The translations under genes were made by a program, and so were the position numbers. From assembly GCA_963790585.1 (NCBI GenBank), contig CAWBOY010000004.1:496001-560000 (forward strand): a stretch of 64,000 bases of DNA, read 5' to 3'. Positions 34,568 to 44,226 of this stretch are shown here, one piece after another. The notes under the pieces were generated by a model that ran no database searches, was not told where the DNA came from, and saw only the letters and a program-made list of their open reading frames with translations. The stretch is from CAWBOY01 sp963790585 (GTDB lineage: Bacteria > Planctomycetota > Planctomycetia > Gemmatales > Gemmataceae). Position 1 is the first letter of the stretch. Each line of letters opens with the position of its first letter.

Positions 34568-35365
34568 TCACGCGCGGTTAGCAGGAAAGGGCGAACAATG
34601 TTCACCGAGGGCTTCGGCGAGGGGGTCGTCGTCCTGCGCCGAGAACCCGAGATGGAGGTGCCGCCGCCAACCTTCAGCATATTCCCATTGGCCTGACATT
34701 CGCCCCACTTCGCGTGCCATCTCGTCGGCGGAATCCAAATAGCTATTCATTCCTTGAGTCGCGTCTAGCCACGCTTTCTGGCTTGCATGCGCGGCAAGCG
34801 CTCGTCGTTTGGTTTCGCGGACGGGGCCGATGTCGACAAACAAATCAGGCCGTACCGGTTGCCTCATTCCATCCCGCAATCCGTGTGGCATCGCGTGATA
34901 GATAGTCGTTGCGCCGGGGAACGGCTGGAGTGCAGGCACTGTCTCAAAGTTGGGCATACCACGAACAAACGTGGCCGAGACTGCCAGACGCGATGTGTTG
35001 GTATGGTCTTCCATGTAGTCGTTGGGAGAATGGGTCAACACGATCCGCGGTCGGGCTTGCCGGACCACTGCCGCTATTCGCCGGAGCAGAGCTTCATTGT
35101 AGAAAATGAGCATATCGCGCGCGATACTCTCATAAAATGTCGCACCAAGGATTGCAGCGGCTGCGCGGCCCTCTTCGGCCCGGACACGAAGAGATTCGTC
35201 TGGCCCGGCTGTCATGCTGCCGCAATCGCCACCAGAGACATTCAGATAATGCAATTGCCAGCCCGCCCGCGCCAGGCGCAGCATCGTTCCCGCCGCGACA
35301 AACTCAATGTCGTCGGGGTGAGCGACAATGGCAAGGACGGACTGATTCGTTAGGCTGTTGCTCAT
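34568..35365 (-). CDS. PIG-L family deacetylase
   Basis: 265 residues. The zinc-binding motif AHPDDIE is at 15-21, and VLTHSPNDYMEDHTN near residue 115 supplies the third ligand (H in DHTN). PIG-L/LmbE enzymes remove acetyl groups from GlcNAc-type sugars in GPI anchors, mycothiol, bacillithiol or other glycoconjugates. The substrate here is not known. It lies between phosphoketolase upstream and the SDR gene downstream, all on the same strand, which could point to sugar breakdown. Confidence 0.92.
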   Translation of the reverse strand: MSNSLTNQSVLAIVAHPDDIEFVAAGTMLRLARAGWQLHYLNVSGGDCGSMTAGPDESLRVRAEEGRAAAAILGATFYESIARDMLIFYNEALLRRIAAVVRQARPRIVLTHSPNDYMEDHTNTSRLAVSATFVRGMPNFETVPALQPFPGATTIYHAMPHGLRDGMRQPVRPDLFVDIGPVRETKRRALAAHASQKAWLDATQGMNSYLDSADEMAREVGRMSGQWEYAEGWRRHLHLGFSAQDDDPLAEALGEHCSPFPANRA

Positions 35366-35385
35366 GGAGAACCCAGGACTTACAC

Positions 35386-37847
35386 CTAAACATTATCCCC
35401 AACGGTGTTCGTTCTACCAGCTTTGACCGGCTCTTTCGCACCCCACTTCCATCCGGCGATTTCTGGTAAATCGTCGCCATGCTTGCAGATGTACTCCTTA
35501 TGTTCGATCAGCTTGTCATGAATCGCCTGCTTTAGATACGCGGCGCGAGCCCCCAATTGCGGCAAGCGGTCGATCACATCCTCCACCAAATGGAATCGGT
35601 CGAGATCATTGAGAACGACCATGTCGAACGGCGTTGTCGTAGTCCCCTCTTCCTTGTAGCCGCGTACATGAATGTTCTTATGGTTCGTGCGGCGATAGGT
35701 CAGCCGATGGATTAGCCAGGGGTAGCCATGAAAAGCGAAGATTATAGGCTTGTCCTTGGTAAACAGGGAATCAAAATCGTGGTCTACCAGTCCGTGCGGA
35801 TGCTCGCTGGCCGGCTGTAGCTTCATGAGATCTACGACGTTGACAACGCGCACCTTCAACTCCGGCAGCTCCTTATGAAGCAGGTCGACAGCAGCCAAGG
35901 TCTCCAACGTCGGTACGTCGCCGCAGCAAGCCATCACGACGTCCGGCTCAAAGCCCTTATCGTTCGACGCCCATTCCCAGATGCCGAGCCCCTCGGTGCA
36001 ATGTTTGATGGCCTGGTCCATGGTCAACCACTGTGGGGATGGCTGCTTCCCGGCGATTACGACATTGACGTAGTTGCGGCTGCGCAAACAATGGTCCGTC
36101 ACGGAGAGAAGGCAATTGGCGTCCGGAGGAAGATAGATACGAACGACCGCGGCCTTTTTGTTGGCCACATGGTCGATGAATCCCGGATCCTGATGGCTCA
36201 GGCCGTTGTGGTCCTGTCTCCAGACGTGGGAGCTCAGAAAGTAATTGAACGAGGCAATGGGCCGCCGCCAGTGGATCTTATTGCATACCTTCAGCCACTT
36301 AGCGTGCTGATTGAACATCGAATCGATGATGTGAATAAATGCTTCGTAGCATGAGAAGAAACCGTGCCGGCCCGTAAGGAGATAGGCCTCCAGCCAACCT
36401 TGGCATTGGTGTTCGCTAAGTACCTCCATCACTCTGCCATCCGGACTAAGTTTGTCATCCTCCGGATAGATCTCGGCCATGTAGCAGCGGGTCGTCACAT
36501 CCAAGACGTCTTGCCAGCGGTTGGAATTTAATTCGTCCGGGCTAAATAGTCGGAAGTTCTTAGTCTCCATGTTCAGTTTCATGACATCGCGCAAGAACCT
36601 GCCCATTTCGCGCAGGCTTCTTTGGTTATGACACCTGGGCTCGGCACGTCGACGGAATAAACACGGAAGTCCGGCAGCTTCAGCTCTCGTAAGAGCAGCC
36701 CGCCATTCGCATGTGGATTGTCGCTCATGCGCTTGTGGCCAAGAGGGGCTAATTCCTGGAGGTCGGCATTGAGTCGGCCCTGCGCATCAAACAACTCCTC
36801 AGGCTTGTACGATTTCATCCATTTCTCAAGAATGGAGATATGTTCCGGTTTCTCCATGTCCCCCATCGGCACCTGGTGGCTGCGCCAATAATCCTCGCAT
36901 TTCTTGCCATCGATATAGGCGGGGCAGGTCCATCCCTTCGGGGTGCGAAACACAATCATCGGCCAAGCGGGGCGCTTGACCACAGCACCCTTTGCCCGGG
37001 CTGTCGCCCAAATCTGTTTGATTTCCGCGACTACCGTATCCAGAATGCCGGCTAACTGCTGATGTACATGCTCGGGCTCGTGACCTTCGACGAAGTAGGG
37101 CTTATAACCCATACCCTCAAAGTATTTCTCGAGTTCCTCGCGCGGAATGCGCGCTAAGAAACAGGGGTTGGCAATCTTGTAGCCATTGAGGTGTAGAATC
37201 GGCAGCACACAGCCATCGCGGGCCGGGTTAAGAAACTTGTTGCCCTGCCAGCCGGTTGCCAACGGCCCAGTCTCGGCTTCACCGTCGCCAACGATGCAGG
37301 CAACAATGAGATCCGGATTATCAAACGCCGCTCCGTAGGCGTGACTCAGGGAATACCCGAGTTCTCCACCTTCGTGAATAGAACCCGGCGTCTCCGGCGC
37401 GACGTGGCTGGGAATACCTCCAGGGAAGCTGAACTGTTTGAACAGCTTCTTCATCCCCTCCGCATCCTGACTGATATTCGGATATACCTCGCTATAGGTC
37501 CCCTCTAGATAAGCATGCGCCACCAACGAGGGCCCGCCGTGCCCCGGACCGATGATGTACATCATGTTTAGATCATCTTTTTTGATGACCCGATTGAGAT
37601 GCACGCACAGCATATTCAACCCCGGCGACGTCCCCCAATGCCCCAACAACCGCGGCTTGATATGTTCACGCTTCAGAGGTTCCTTCAAGAGCGGATTATC
37701 AAGCAAGTAGATCTGGCCGACGGCGAGATAATTCAGGGCACGCCAATACGCGTTCATTTTGCGCAGATCGTCAGTGGAGAGGCCTGATGTTGCCGCCTTG
37801 TTTGCATCATCGGATATCCGAGTTACATCTGCGCTCGCACTTGTCAT
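35386..37847 (-). CDS. xfp: Phosphoketolase (frameshift near 36605)
   Basis: Splits xylulose-5-phosphate or fructose-6-phosphate with phosphate into acetyl phosphate and an aldose phosphate, using thiamine diphosphate. About 820 residues. The first frame has GHWGTSPGLNMLCVHLNRVI, IIGPGHGGPSLVAHAYLEGT, PSHVAPETPGSIHEGGELGYS and VGDGEAETGPLA (the ThDP site); the second starts MKLNMETKNFRLFSPDE and includes CYEAFIHIIDSM and SHQDPGFIDH. Joined by one base at GCCTGCGCGAAATGG. Start at 37847, MTSASADVTRISDDANK, with GGGGAA upstream. It heads an apparent operon with PIG-L and SDR genes. Confidence 0.93.
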
Positions 37848-38113
37848 CGCGATTCCCCGGGAAAGATTGCCGTCAAGGTCGTTCGAGCCGTCTGGGCGCA
37901 AAAGCAACAATTCCGCTGCGAACGGCGCACCGCTCCTTGCACAATCTACGTAATGCCAAGGAATTAAGAAGTCCCCAAAGCCCAGCATGGCTGCCGCGGT
38001 GGGGACCGGAAGGTCAGGAACGACGAGTGAATTCGGACTTGTTCGAGCTTTATCTTGCTACTGGCACGAAGCCGGCGAGCCAAAAGCAACGAATTAACGC
38101 GACAAAGATTTTC

Positions 38114-38600
38114 TTAGAAACTAAATTTGTAAACTTTATAGCCACCCGATTCAAAAACAGGGTGCGCTAAAATCTCGTCAGGCCAATCGAGCTTTGTTTT
38201 GGGAGACGTGACATACCATTTAATTCCCGTTTGGTCGATAAGGGCCCTTAGCTCAGCAATAGTAGTGGCAAGCTTAATACGGCGCAATATTTCTGCACGC
38301 CGTGCGCTCTCGGCCACTAGGCGAGGACTTGGGTCAAAGCGCGACCAAAAATCAGGCGTTCGGGCAAGGTAGCAACGCCGTTCCCCTAAACCACCTAGGG
38401 CAGGCGTGTAAAACATCAGCTCGACTCCCAAGATATCTTTGTCAGAATCCTGAATAATATCGGTGGCGGCAGAATCCTCTCTCAAGAATTTTGCACATTC
38501 GAAAAAACCCACGTCGACCTGCCCCTCTGATGTGAAGTGGCAGACATAATTGCTGCTCAGCCATGGCCAAGTCAGCATTAAGAGGCTGCAAACAATACTT
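38114..38600 (-). pseudogene. C-terminal remnant of a membrane protein, cut by an IS
   Basis: The open frame reads through the left IS end. What is left starts with a membrane-like stretch (SIVCSLLMLTWPW) followed by a soluble C-terminal domain with DKDILGVELMFYTPALGGLG, RCYLARTPDFWSRFDPSPRL and ELRALIDQTGIKWYVTSP. The arrangement is that of glycosyltransferase-type or other multispanning proteins of the DUF6541/PMT kind, but I do not recognise the family with certainty. The N-terminal membrane part is not on the other side of the IS, so the insertion was accompanied by a deletion. Confidence 0.6.
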
Positions 38601-40086
38601 CTGCACTTTCCGAATAAAGTTAAGCCGCCATGACCGCACCGAGCAGGTGCTCGACGACGTTGCGTAATTTTCGCGGCAGAGACTGCAAACCGCCAACGGC
38701 TGTAATTGCCGCGCGGATGCCTTGGCCTCGCAAGGCTTTACAACGATCGGCATGGGACGGCCGTCGCTCCGGGCTGTCCCAGGGACTGACGCTACGATCG
38801 CTCAAACTCCCTTGGTCCCGGTCCCAAGCCCATAGTTCCACCAGGGTGTACAGCCACAGCGTTAGATGGTATGCCGCGATGTTTGCCCAGTAGTTTCGCA
38901 ACTGTTGCTGGCCGGCACCATGGATCTCCTTGATGTCGTGAAAGTCTTGCTCGATGGCCGATCGATCGGCGACGGCCTCCAAGATCTCGGCTACCGTCGC
39001 CGCCTCATTGGTGCAAAAGAAGGCATCCCAACCATCGGTCTCACGCACCACCACCACACGGATAACTCCACCCACAGGTTCGTAGGTTGCCAGGAAAGTC
39101 TTGTACGTCTTTTGGACTGTCTTGTTGTAGAGCACGAACTCCGCAGTCTCCCAGCCAAGCCGATGCGCCGCCCGTTTGGCCAGGCTGATCTTCTCCTTGC
39201 CATACTTCGGCTTGCGGCCTCGTTTGGCCGCTTGTCCAGGCCGCGGTGCCTGCGGCAGACTTCGTAAGGCCGCGTTCTTGCGTAAGCGACTAACGACCAC
39301 CACTCCGGCCGCCAAGGCCCGACTCAGAAACGGTCGGCTGGCGTAGGCTCCATCGACGACGATCCACAACACGCGACCCGTGAAATTCAGCCAAAAAGTG
39401 AGCCACTCCACCAAGGAAGCCGCCATGTCCAACTTGGTGTGGAACGTTACTCCATACAGGAGATTCAACAGGCCGATCTGTTTCTGACGCACATAAAGCA
39501 ACGCCCGCAACGGCAGACCGAGAACACCCCAGCGGGGATGTCGTATCACCCAGGCCACGGTTACCCACACATGGCCATAGAGAAACTCCTGGTCGGCTGG
39601 TCCTGGCGTGGGATTGTGATGCACCCCCGCACCCTCGACCTTCGGCCCGTAGCGTTTGGTTGGCGTGTCGTCGATGGCAAACAGCCAGCGGTCGCCGGGA
39701 GCAATCCGGTCGACCAGGAGACGAAGCAAGCGAGTGCTGACGAATTGTACCTTGCGTCCAAGGCTGCCGAGGAAGTAATAATAAGCATGGTAGTCCTGTT
39801 GCAGTCCGGCGGCACGAAGCCAAGAAGTAACGGTTCGGCGTCCGTTGGCGAACAGGACGCCGACGAACAGGGGCAGCAGTCGCCAGGCCACGCGAGCGTG
39901 CAAGGCCAGACTTAACTGCGTGATCCACGCGACGAGTTCGGTGGGGAATTGCCATCTGGCCATCCGTGGCTCTCCTGGTTGCGACAGCGGGGGTGAAGTA
40001 CCGCTATTGTGGCAGGAGAGCCTCCTTTTTGACCAGACCGGCTCCGCTATTCACCTTCACAAGTTAGATTTTCTCGGAAAGTGCAG
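38601..40086 (-). mobile_element. Insertion sequence of DDE type (IS4/IS701-like)
   Basis: Bounded by inverted ends CTGCACTTTCCGA at 38601-38613 and TCGGAAAGTGCAG at 40074-40086, with further weak matches inside. 1486 bp, containing one transposase gene. I see no matching target-site duplication at the ends, so either the element has moved together with a deletion or one end was lost. Confidence 0.8.
38620..39963 (-). CDS. IS transposase, DDE type
   Basis: 447 residues, probably IS4-group (IS701-like). LFAIDDTPTKRYGPKVEGAG contains the first catalytic aspartate, LWIVVDGAYASRPFLSRAL the second, and DRSAIEQDFHDIKEIHGAG the final glutamate. The C-terminal part, LRNYWANIAAYHLTLWLYTL, is typical for the family. 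It is intact and starts ATG 124 bp inside the right end of the element. Its codon use looks like the host's, suggesting either long residence or a source of similar composition. Confidence 0.88.
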   Translation of the reverse strand: MARWQFPTELVAWITQLSLALHARVAWRLLPLFVGVLFANGRRTVTSWLRAAGLQQDYHAYYYFLGSLGRKVQFVSTRLLRLLVDRIAPGDRWLFAIDDTPTKRYGPKVEGAGVHHNPTPGPADQEFLYGHVWVTVAWVIRHPRWGVLGLPLRALLYVRQKQIGLLNLLYGVTFHTKLDMAASLVEWLTFWLNFTGRVLWIVVDGAYASRPFLSRALAAGVVVVSRLRKNAALRSLPQAPRPGQAAKRGRKPKYGKEKISLAKRAAHRLGWETAEFVLYNKTVQKTYKTFLATYEPVGGVIRVVVVRETDGWDAFFCTNEAATVAEILEAVADRSAIEQDFHDIKEIHGAGQQQLRNYWANIAAYHLTLWLYTLVELWAWDRDQGSLSDRSVSPWDSPERRPSHADRCKALRGQGIRAAITAVGGLQSLPRKLRNVVEHLLGAVMAA

Positions 40087-40338
40087 TATAGGTGTGTCGC
40101 CCAATAATGGCAACGGAATCGAAGGCCATCCGTTGGATAGCGACATAACTCATTCCGACGAGCCGTCACTTTAATGGTTGATTTTTCATTGGTTTTGTAT
40201 ATACCGGCTACTGCGATCCCGATGCTTGCCACGCTCCGTGCTAATCAGTATACGTTATCCAAAGGTCAAATTCTGGTTGAAAAGCCAATGATAACGCAGA
40301 GCATCATGTCTTGATGCGACCGTTTAGGGGGCCGACTC
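40087..40338. other. AT-rich spacer before rfbB
   Basis: 252 bp between the right end of the IS and rfbB, visibly richer in A and T than its surroundings. It may hold the promoter for rfbB and rfbA; TTGATT at about 40172 and TATATA at about 40198 are candidates with non-ideal spacing. No gene recognised. Confidence 0.35.
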
Positions 40339-41349
40339 ATGCAGGTTATGCTCGTGACGGGGGGCTGTGGGTTCATTGGTAGTAATTTTATACGCCATAT
40401 CCTTTCCGTTGAGGCTGATATTTCGATTGTTAATTTTGATTGCCTCACGTACGCGGGCAATCTTGAAAACTTAGTGGATCTCAAAAGTAATCCGCGGTAT
40501 CGGTTTGTTCACGGCGACATCACGACCAAACAACAAGTGAGGTCGGCTCTAAAAGACGGCGTAGATGCAATCATTAATTTCGCCGCTGAGAGCCATGTCG
40601 ACCGTAGCATTCACGATGCTGGGCCATTCGTGCGGACTAATGTCCTTGGGACGCAAATACTGCTGGATGCAGCGCGCGAATATAACGTGCCGCGATTTCT
40701 GCAAGTTTCTACGGACGAGGTGTATGGCTCGCTCGGCTCCTGGGGATTTTTTACAGAAACGACACCTCTAAGTCCTAATAGCCCTTATGCCGCGAGCAAG
40801 GCGGCGGCGGACATGCTCGTGAAAGCATATTCGCATACCTTCGGCATGCCCACGCTTATAACGCGATGCTCAAATAATTACGGACCGTATCAATTTCCTG
40901 AAAAACTAATCCCTCTCTTTATCAGCAACTTATCGCGCGACCAGCAAGTTCCTGTCTACGGCGACGGATTGCAGGTGCGTGATTGGATTCACGTGCGCGA
41001 TCACTGTGAGGCCATTCGCCTCGTTTGGAAGGAAGGAAAACCGGGCGAAGTTTACAATGTCGGCGGTAGCTGCGAGAAGACCAATCTCGAGTTGACACAT
41101 ACACTATTACAACTTCTCAGTAAACCGACTTCGCTGATTCGCTATGTTCAAGACAGACCGGGCCACGATCGGCGCTACGCCATCGATTCCAGCAAAATTG
41201 AAAAAGAACTCAAATGGAAGCCAAAAATCGCCTTTGCCGATGGGTTACGTGAAACGGTCGATTGGTACCAAAATAACCATCAATGGGTCGAGAACGTCCG
41301 CACCGGAGAATATCTAAAGTATTACGAGAAGCAATACGGCCAGTCGTAG
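40339..41349 (+). CDS. rfbB: dTDP-glucose 4,6-dehydratase
   Basis: Second step of dTDP-L-rhamnose synthesis. 336 residues. The NAD-binding TGGCGFIG is at 7-14, the catalytic set STDEVYG at 124-130 (T, D and E) and Y150-x3-K154 (SPYAASK) are all present, and RCSNNYGPYQFPEKLIP is diagnostic. It is followed after 55 bp by rfbA. rfbC and rfbD, which complete the pathway, are not in the window. The region is noticeably more AT-rich than neighbouring genes, so it may have been acquired with other surface-polysaccharide genes. Confidence 0.95.
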   Translation: MQVMLVTGGCGFIGSNFIRHILSVEADISIVNFDCLTYAGNLENLVDLKSNPRYRFVHGDITTKQQVRSALKDGVDAIINFAAESHVDRSIHDAGPFVRTNVLGTQILLDAAREYNVPRFLQVSTDEVYGSLGSWGFFTETTPLSPNSPYAASKAAADMLVKAYSHTFGMPTLITRCSNNYGPYQFPEKLIPLFISNLSRDQQVPVYGDGLQVRDWIHVRDHCEAIRLVWKEGKPGEVYNVGGSCEKTNLELTHTLLQLLSKPTSLIRYVQDRPGHDRRYAIDSSKIEKELKWKPKIAFADGLRETVDWYQNNHQWVENVRTGEYLKYYEKQYGQS

Positions 41350-41404
41350 ACCTTTTTGACGCCAGCGTCCGGCGAGGTAGGCGACCTAACCTTATGAGGA
41401 CTCC

Positions 41405-42280
41405 ATGAAAGGCATTTTGCTCGCCGGAGGAAGCGGCACGCGACTCTACCCGTTGACGAAGGTGGTCAGCAAACAGCTGCTGCCCGTCTATGACAAGCCG
41501 GTCATTTATTATCCTCTATCTCTGCTGATGTTGGCCGGGATCCGAGAAATTCTGGTTATAAGCACCCCACAGGACACACCGGTAATCGAACGTCTTCTCG
41601 GCGACGGCAGCCAACTTGGGTTGTCGCTGACGTATCGCGTTCAGCCCAAGCCAGCGGGCATCGCTCAAGCCCTGGTACTCGGCGAAGAATTTATTCGCGA
41701 CTCCACCGTTTGTCTCATCCTGGGCGACAACTTGTTTTTTGGGCATCATCTCAGGGAAATGCTGGTCGAGTCCGCACAATTGGTCGATGGGGCTCGAATC
41801 TATGCCTACCATGTGCCAGATCCTGAACGGTACGGCGTGATCGAATTTGATCGCAACGGTAGAGCAGTGAGTCTCGAAGAAAAGCCGAAGAAGCCAAAAT
41901 CGAACTGGGCCGTTACTGGTCTGTATTTTTATGACCGAAAAGTTGGCGAAATCGCGAAACAACTGAAACCGTCAGCACGTGGCGAACTTGAAATTACCGA
42001 CGTAAATCGGGTCTATCTCGAAGCGGGAACTTTGATCGTCCAACCATTTGGTCGCGGAGTCGCGTGGCTCGATATGGGAACGCATGATTCACTGCTGGCT
42101 GCCTCACAATTCGTTCAAACTTTAGAAAACCGGCAAGGTTTAAAAATCGCCTGCCTCGAGGAGGTAGCGCTCCTGAATCGTTTCATCACCCCCGAGCAAT
42201 TCCAGCGCGTCGCAGCCTCGTATGGTTCTAGTGATTATGGCCGTTACCTGAGCCGCATTCTCGCAGAGTTCGTGGGCTAA
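41405..42280 (+). CDS. rfbA: Glucose-1-phosphate thymidylyltransferase
   Basis: First step of dTDP-sugar synthesis, joining dTTP and glucose-1-phosphate. 291 residues. The nucleotide-binding GGSGTRLYPLT starts at residue 8 and is followed by SKQLLPVYDKPVIYYPL, LGDNLFFG and the product-binding RGVAWLDMGTHDSL. GELEITDVNRVYL is further diagnostic. It follows rfbB, and together they make the dTDP-4-keto-6-deoxyglucose precursor for a deoxysugar in surface polysaccharide. It is convergent with lnt. Confidence 0.95.
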   Translation: MKGILLAGGSGTRLYPLTKVVSKQLLPVYDKPVIYYPLSLLMLAGIREILVISTPQDTPVIERLLGDGSQLGLSLTYRVQPKPAGIAQALVLGEEFIRDSTVCLILGDNLFFGHHLREMLVESAQLVDGARIYAYHVPDPERYGVIEFDRNGRAVSLEEKPKKPKSNWAVTGLYFYDRKVGEIAKQLKPSARGELEITDVNRVYLEAGTLIVQPFGRGVAWLDMGTHDSLLAASQFVQTLENRQGLKIACLEEVALLNRFITPEQFQRVAASYGSSDYGRYLSRILAEFVG

Positions 42281-42316
42281 TGGGACAATACTTGACGAGG
42301 TTGGCAACGAACACGT

Positions 42317-44161
42317 TCAAGGATTCCGTTTCCTTGAGTTGTCTTCGCGCGAGACCGGCGGACGAAACCAACTCATAATCAAGGACCAAGCCATGATCGT
42401 CCAGCAGGCCCAAGGCAGCCAATCGCCGAAGCGCGAATAAATGCTAACACGATCGTCGATCGGCATATTCGCGACAAGGACTCCGGGGATAGCGTTGTAA
42501 TCGCCCCAATCGGCAATTGGCCATTCCTTGACGCCCGCACTTAGCGGCGGGATCGACCAACCCATTGCTTCATGGCGAGTCAAGAAAAGACCGGCCCACG
42601 GCAGCGCCGCGAGCGCCCCGGCGTGTGGAGAAACACATAATAGCGCAGCCTGTTCCGGGAGTAGAAACGCTTCCGGCCTCAGTACGCGACCGTTGCTGTC
42701 AACAACGGCCGGCACGCCGTAGTTCACCGAGCGCGCGATGGCGCGACGTGACTCGATCGCGCGAAATCGCGCGAGCACGAGGTGCTGCTGCGGCTGCGTC
42801 GTCCCGTCGAACCAGGCGTCGTTGGAAATCTCGACGAAGAAATCTGGCGCGGGCTGGCCATTTTGGGTAGCGTGAGAGCGAGCTAGCGCGGCGTCGGCTG
42901 TTTCAGAGCAAATTAAGGCTCCAAAAGAATATCGTTTCCCAGTCTTGAGACGCAAATCAAATCGTGTCGGCTTCTTCCCTTCGGCAATGCTGTAATCGGC
43001 CGGGTAAGGCGACAGATACTTCATAAAGGGTAGCCAATGCTCGAGCGGAACGTATTCGCCAAGGGGGACGGCATGCATCTTGTCGTATCGCGCCGTCGTC
43101 CAATTCCAACGATGGACCTCGAAGAACGGTTGAATCAACAGTGCCGAATTATAACGGTAGATTTTTTCATCGGTATCAAACTCCCGCACGTTCAAGCCCA
43201 ACAAAATCGGCGTGCCTCGGCGTGCAAAGAAATAAAGCAAGCTGTCGGCGTCGAGCAATTGTTCAGCCCATTTTGGGGGTAAGTTGGTGTGCGACACACC
43301 TGGAGCGACCATTCGCAAATTAACGGGCAAGCTCGTCTCCGGCCACACGATCAGATCGGGCTGTAGCCCGTAGGCGATGTCGCCCAGGCGGATAAAGTGC
43401 TCGTCCGTGTCCTCGTGATCCCCCTTGGATTCATCGTCCATGTGACGAATCCGAAAGGGCTGGGGGTCCGTTCCTTTTAGGAGCGCCACCGTCGGGCCGT
43501 CGCGGCGCGTCTGCTCACTCAGCCGCCGCTGGCCATAGCCTAAGACCGCCATGAGCATGAGGAAGACGATCAGAGCATGGCACGTGAGTGTGATCTTCCC
43601 AAGCAATTTAACGCGCAAATTGCATAGTTTTTGAAACCACGATTGCATCGACAGAATTTCAAACAATAGGGCATTCACGGCTGCCACCAGAAATGAGACG
43701 CCATAGGATCCCGTGGCATCAGAGATCTGTATTAGGTGTAAAAAGGCGTGTTGCGTATGGCCGAGGTGATACCAGCCCCAGCCCGAAAAGACGTTGGCCA
43801 ATACGAATTCCGACGCCGTCCATGCCAACGAAAAGGTTACGACGAGCGGGAGCCCCGTTCGTCGATCGAGGACGCGCGTCAAATAGAGGATAAGAATGTG
43901 ATAGAGCGACACATAACACGAGACAAACAGCCAAGCGACTACCATGTACGGATGAGCTACGCGAAACCAATGTAAGGCGAGAAGATTGAAAAAGAGGCCG
44001 GACAGCCAGGCACAAATATAGACAAGACGAGGACGCGATTGATTGCGGACTAGTGCGATGAACGGAACCAGAGCGAACCAGGCGACTGGGCCGATGGCCA
44101 GCGGAAAATGGCAGAGAGCGAGCAAGCCGCCGCTCGTGAGTGCCAAAAGAAGAGGAATCAA
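42317..44161 (-). CDS. lnt: Apolipoprotein N-acyltransferase
   Basis: Adds the third acyl chain to lipoproteins in the inner membrane. 614 residues, against 512 in Escherichia coli. An N-terminal bundle of about six membrane segments (from SGGLLALCHFPLAIGPVAWF) is followed by a nitrilase-like domain. The triad can be placed at E275 in VWPETSLP, K361 in YDKMHAVPLGE and C418 in ALICSETAD. One C-terminal membrane segment ends the protein. It is 65 bp downstream of moeA on the same strand. Its presence fits the lipoprotein found at 25.9-26.4 kb. Confidence 0.93.
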   Translation of the reverse strand: MIPLLLALTSGGLLALCHFPLAIGPVAWFALVPFIALVRNQSRPRLVYICAWLSGLFFNLLALHWFRVAHPYMVVAWLFVSCYVSLYHILILYLTRVLDRRTGLPLVVTFSLAWTASEFVLANVFSGWGWYHLGHTQHAFLHLIQISDATGSYGVSFLVAAVNALLFEILSMQSWFQKLCNLRVKLLGKITLTCHALIVFLMLMAVLGYGQRRLSEQTRRDGPTVALLKGTDPQPFRIRHMDDESKGDHEDTDEHFIRLGDIAYGLQPDLIVWPETSLPVNLRMVAPGVSHTNLPPKWAEQLLDADSLLYFFARRGTPILLGLNVREFDTDEKIYRYNSALLIQPFFEVHRWNWTTARYDKMHAVPLGEYVPLEHWLPFMKYLSPYPADYSIAEGKKPTRFDLRLKTGKRYSFGALICSETADAALARSHATQNGQPAPDFFVEISNDAWFDGTTQPQQHLVLARFRAIESRRAIARSVNYGVPAVVDSNGRVLRPEAFLLPEQAALLCVSPHAGALAALPWAGLFLTRHEAMGWSIPPLSAGVKEWPIADWGDYNAIPGVLVANMPIDDRVSIYSRFGDWLPWACWTIMAWSLIMSWFRPPVSREDNSRKRNP

Positions 44162-44226
44162 TCCTGCCTCCTCGTTGCGGGTCCGGCGCGGCGCGTGGGG
44201 CTGGTGAAGCTCGACGAGGCTGTTTT

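Noticed and set aside
38597..40092. Target-site duplication of the IS
   Set aside because: AATACTT to the left and TATAGG to the right do not match, so none is claimed.
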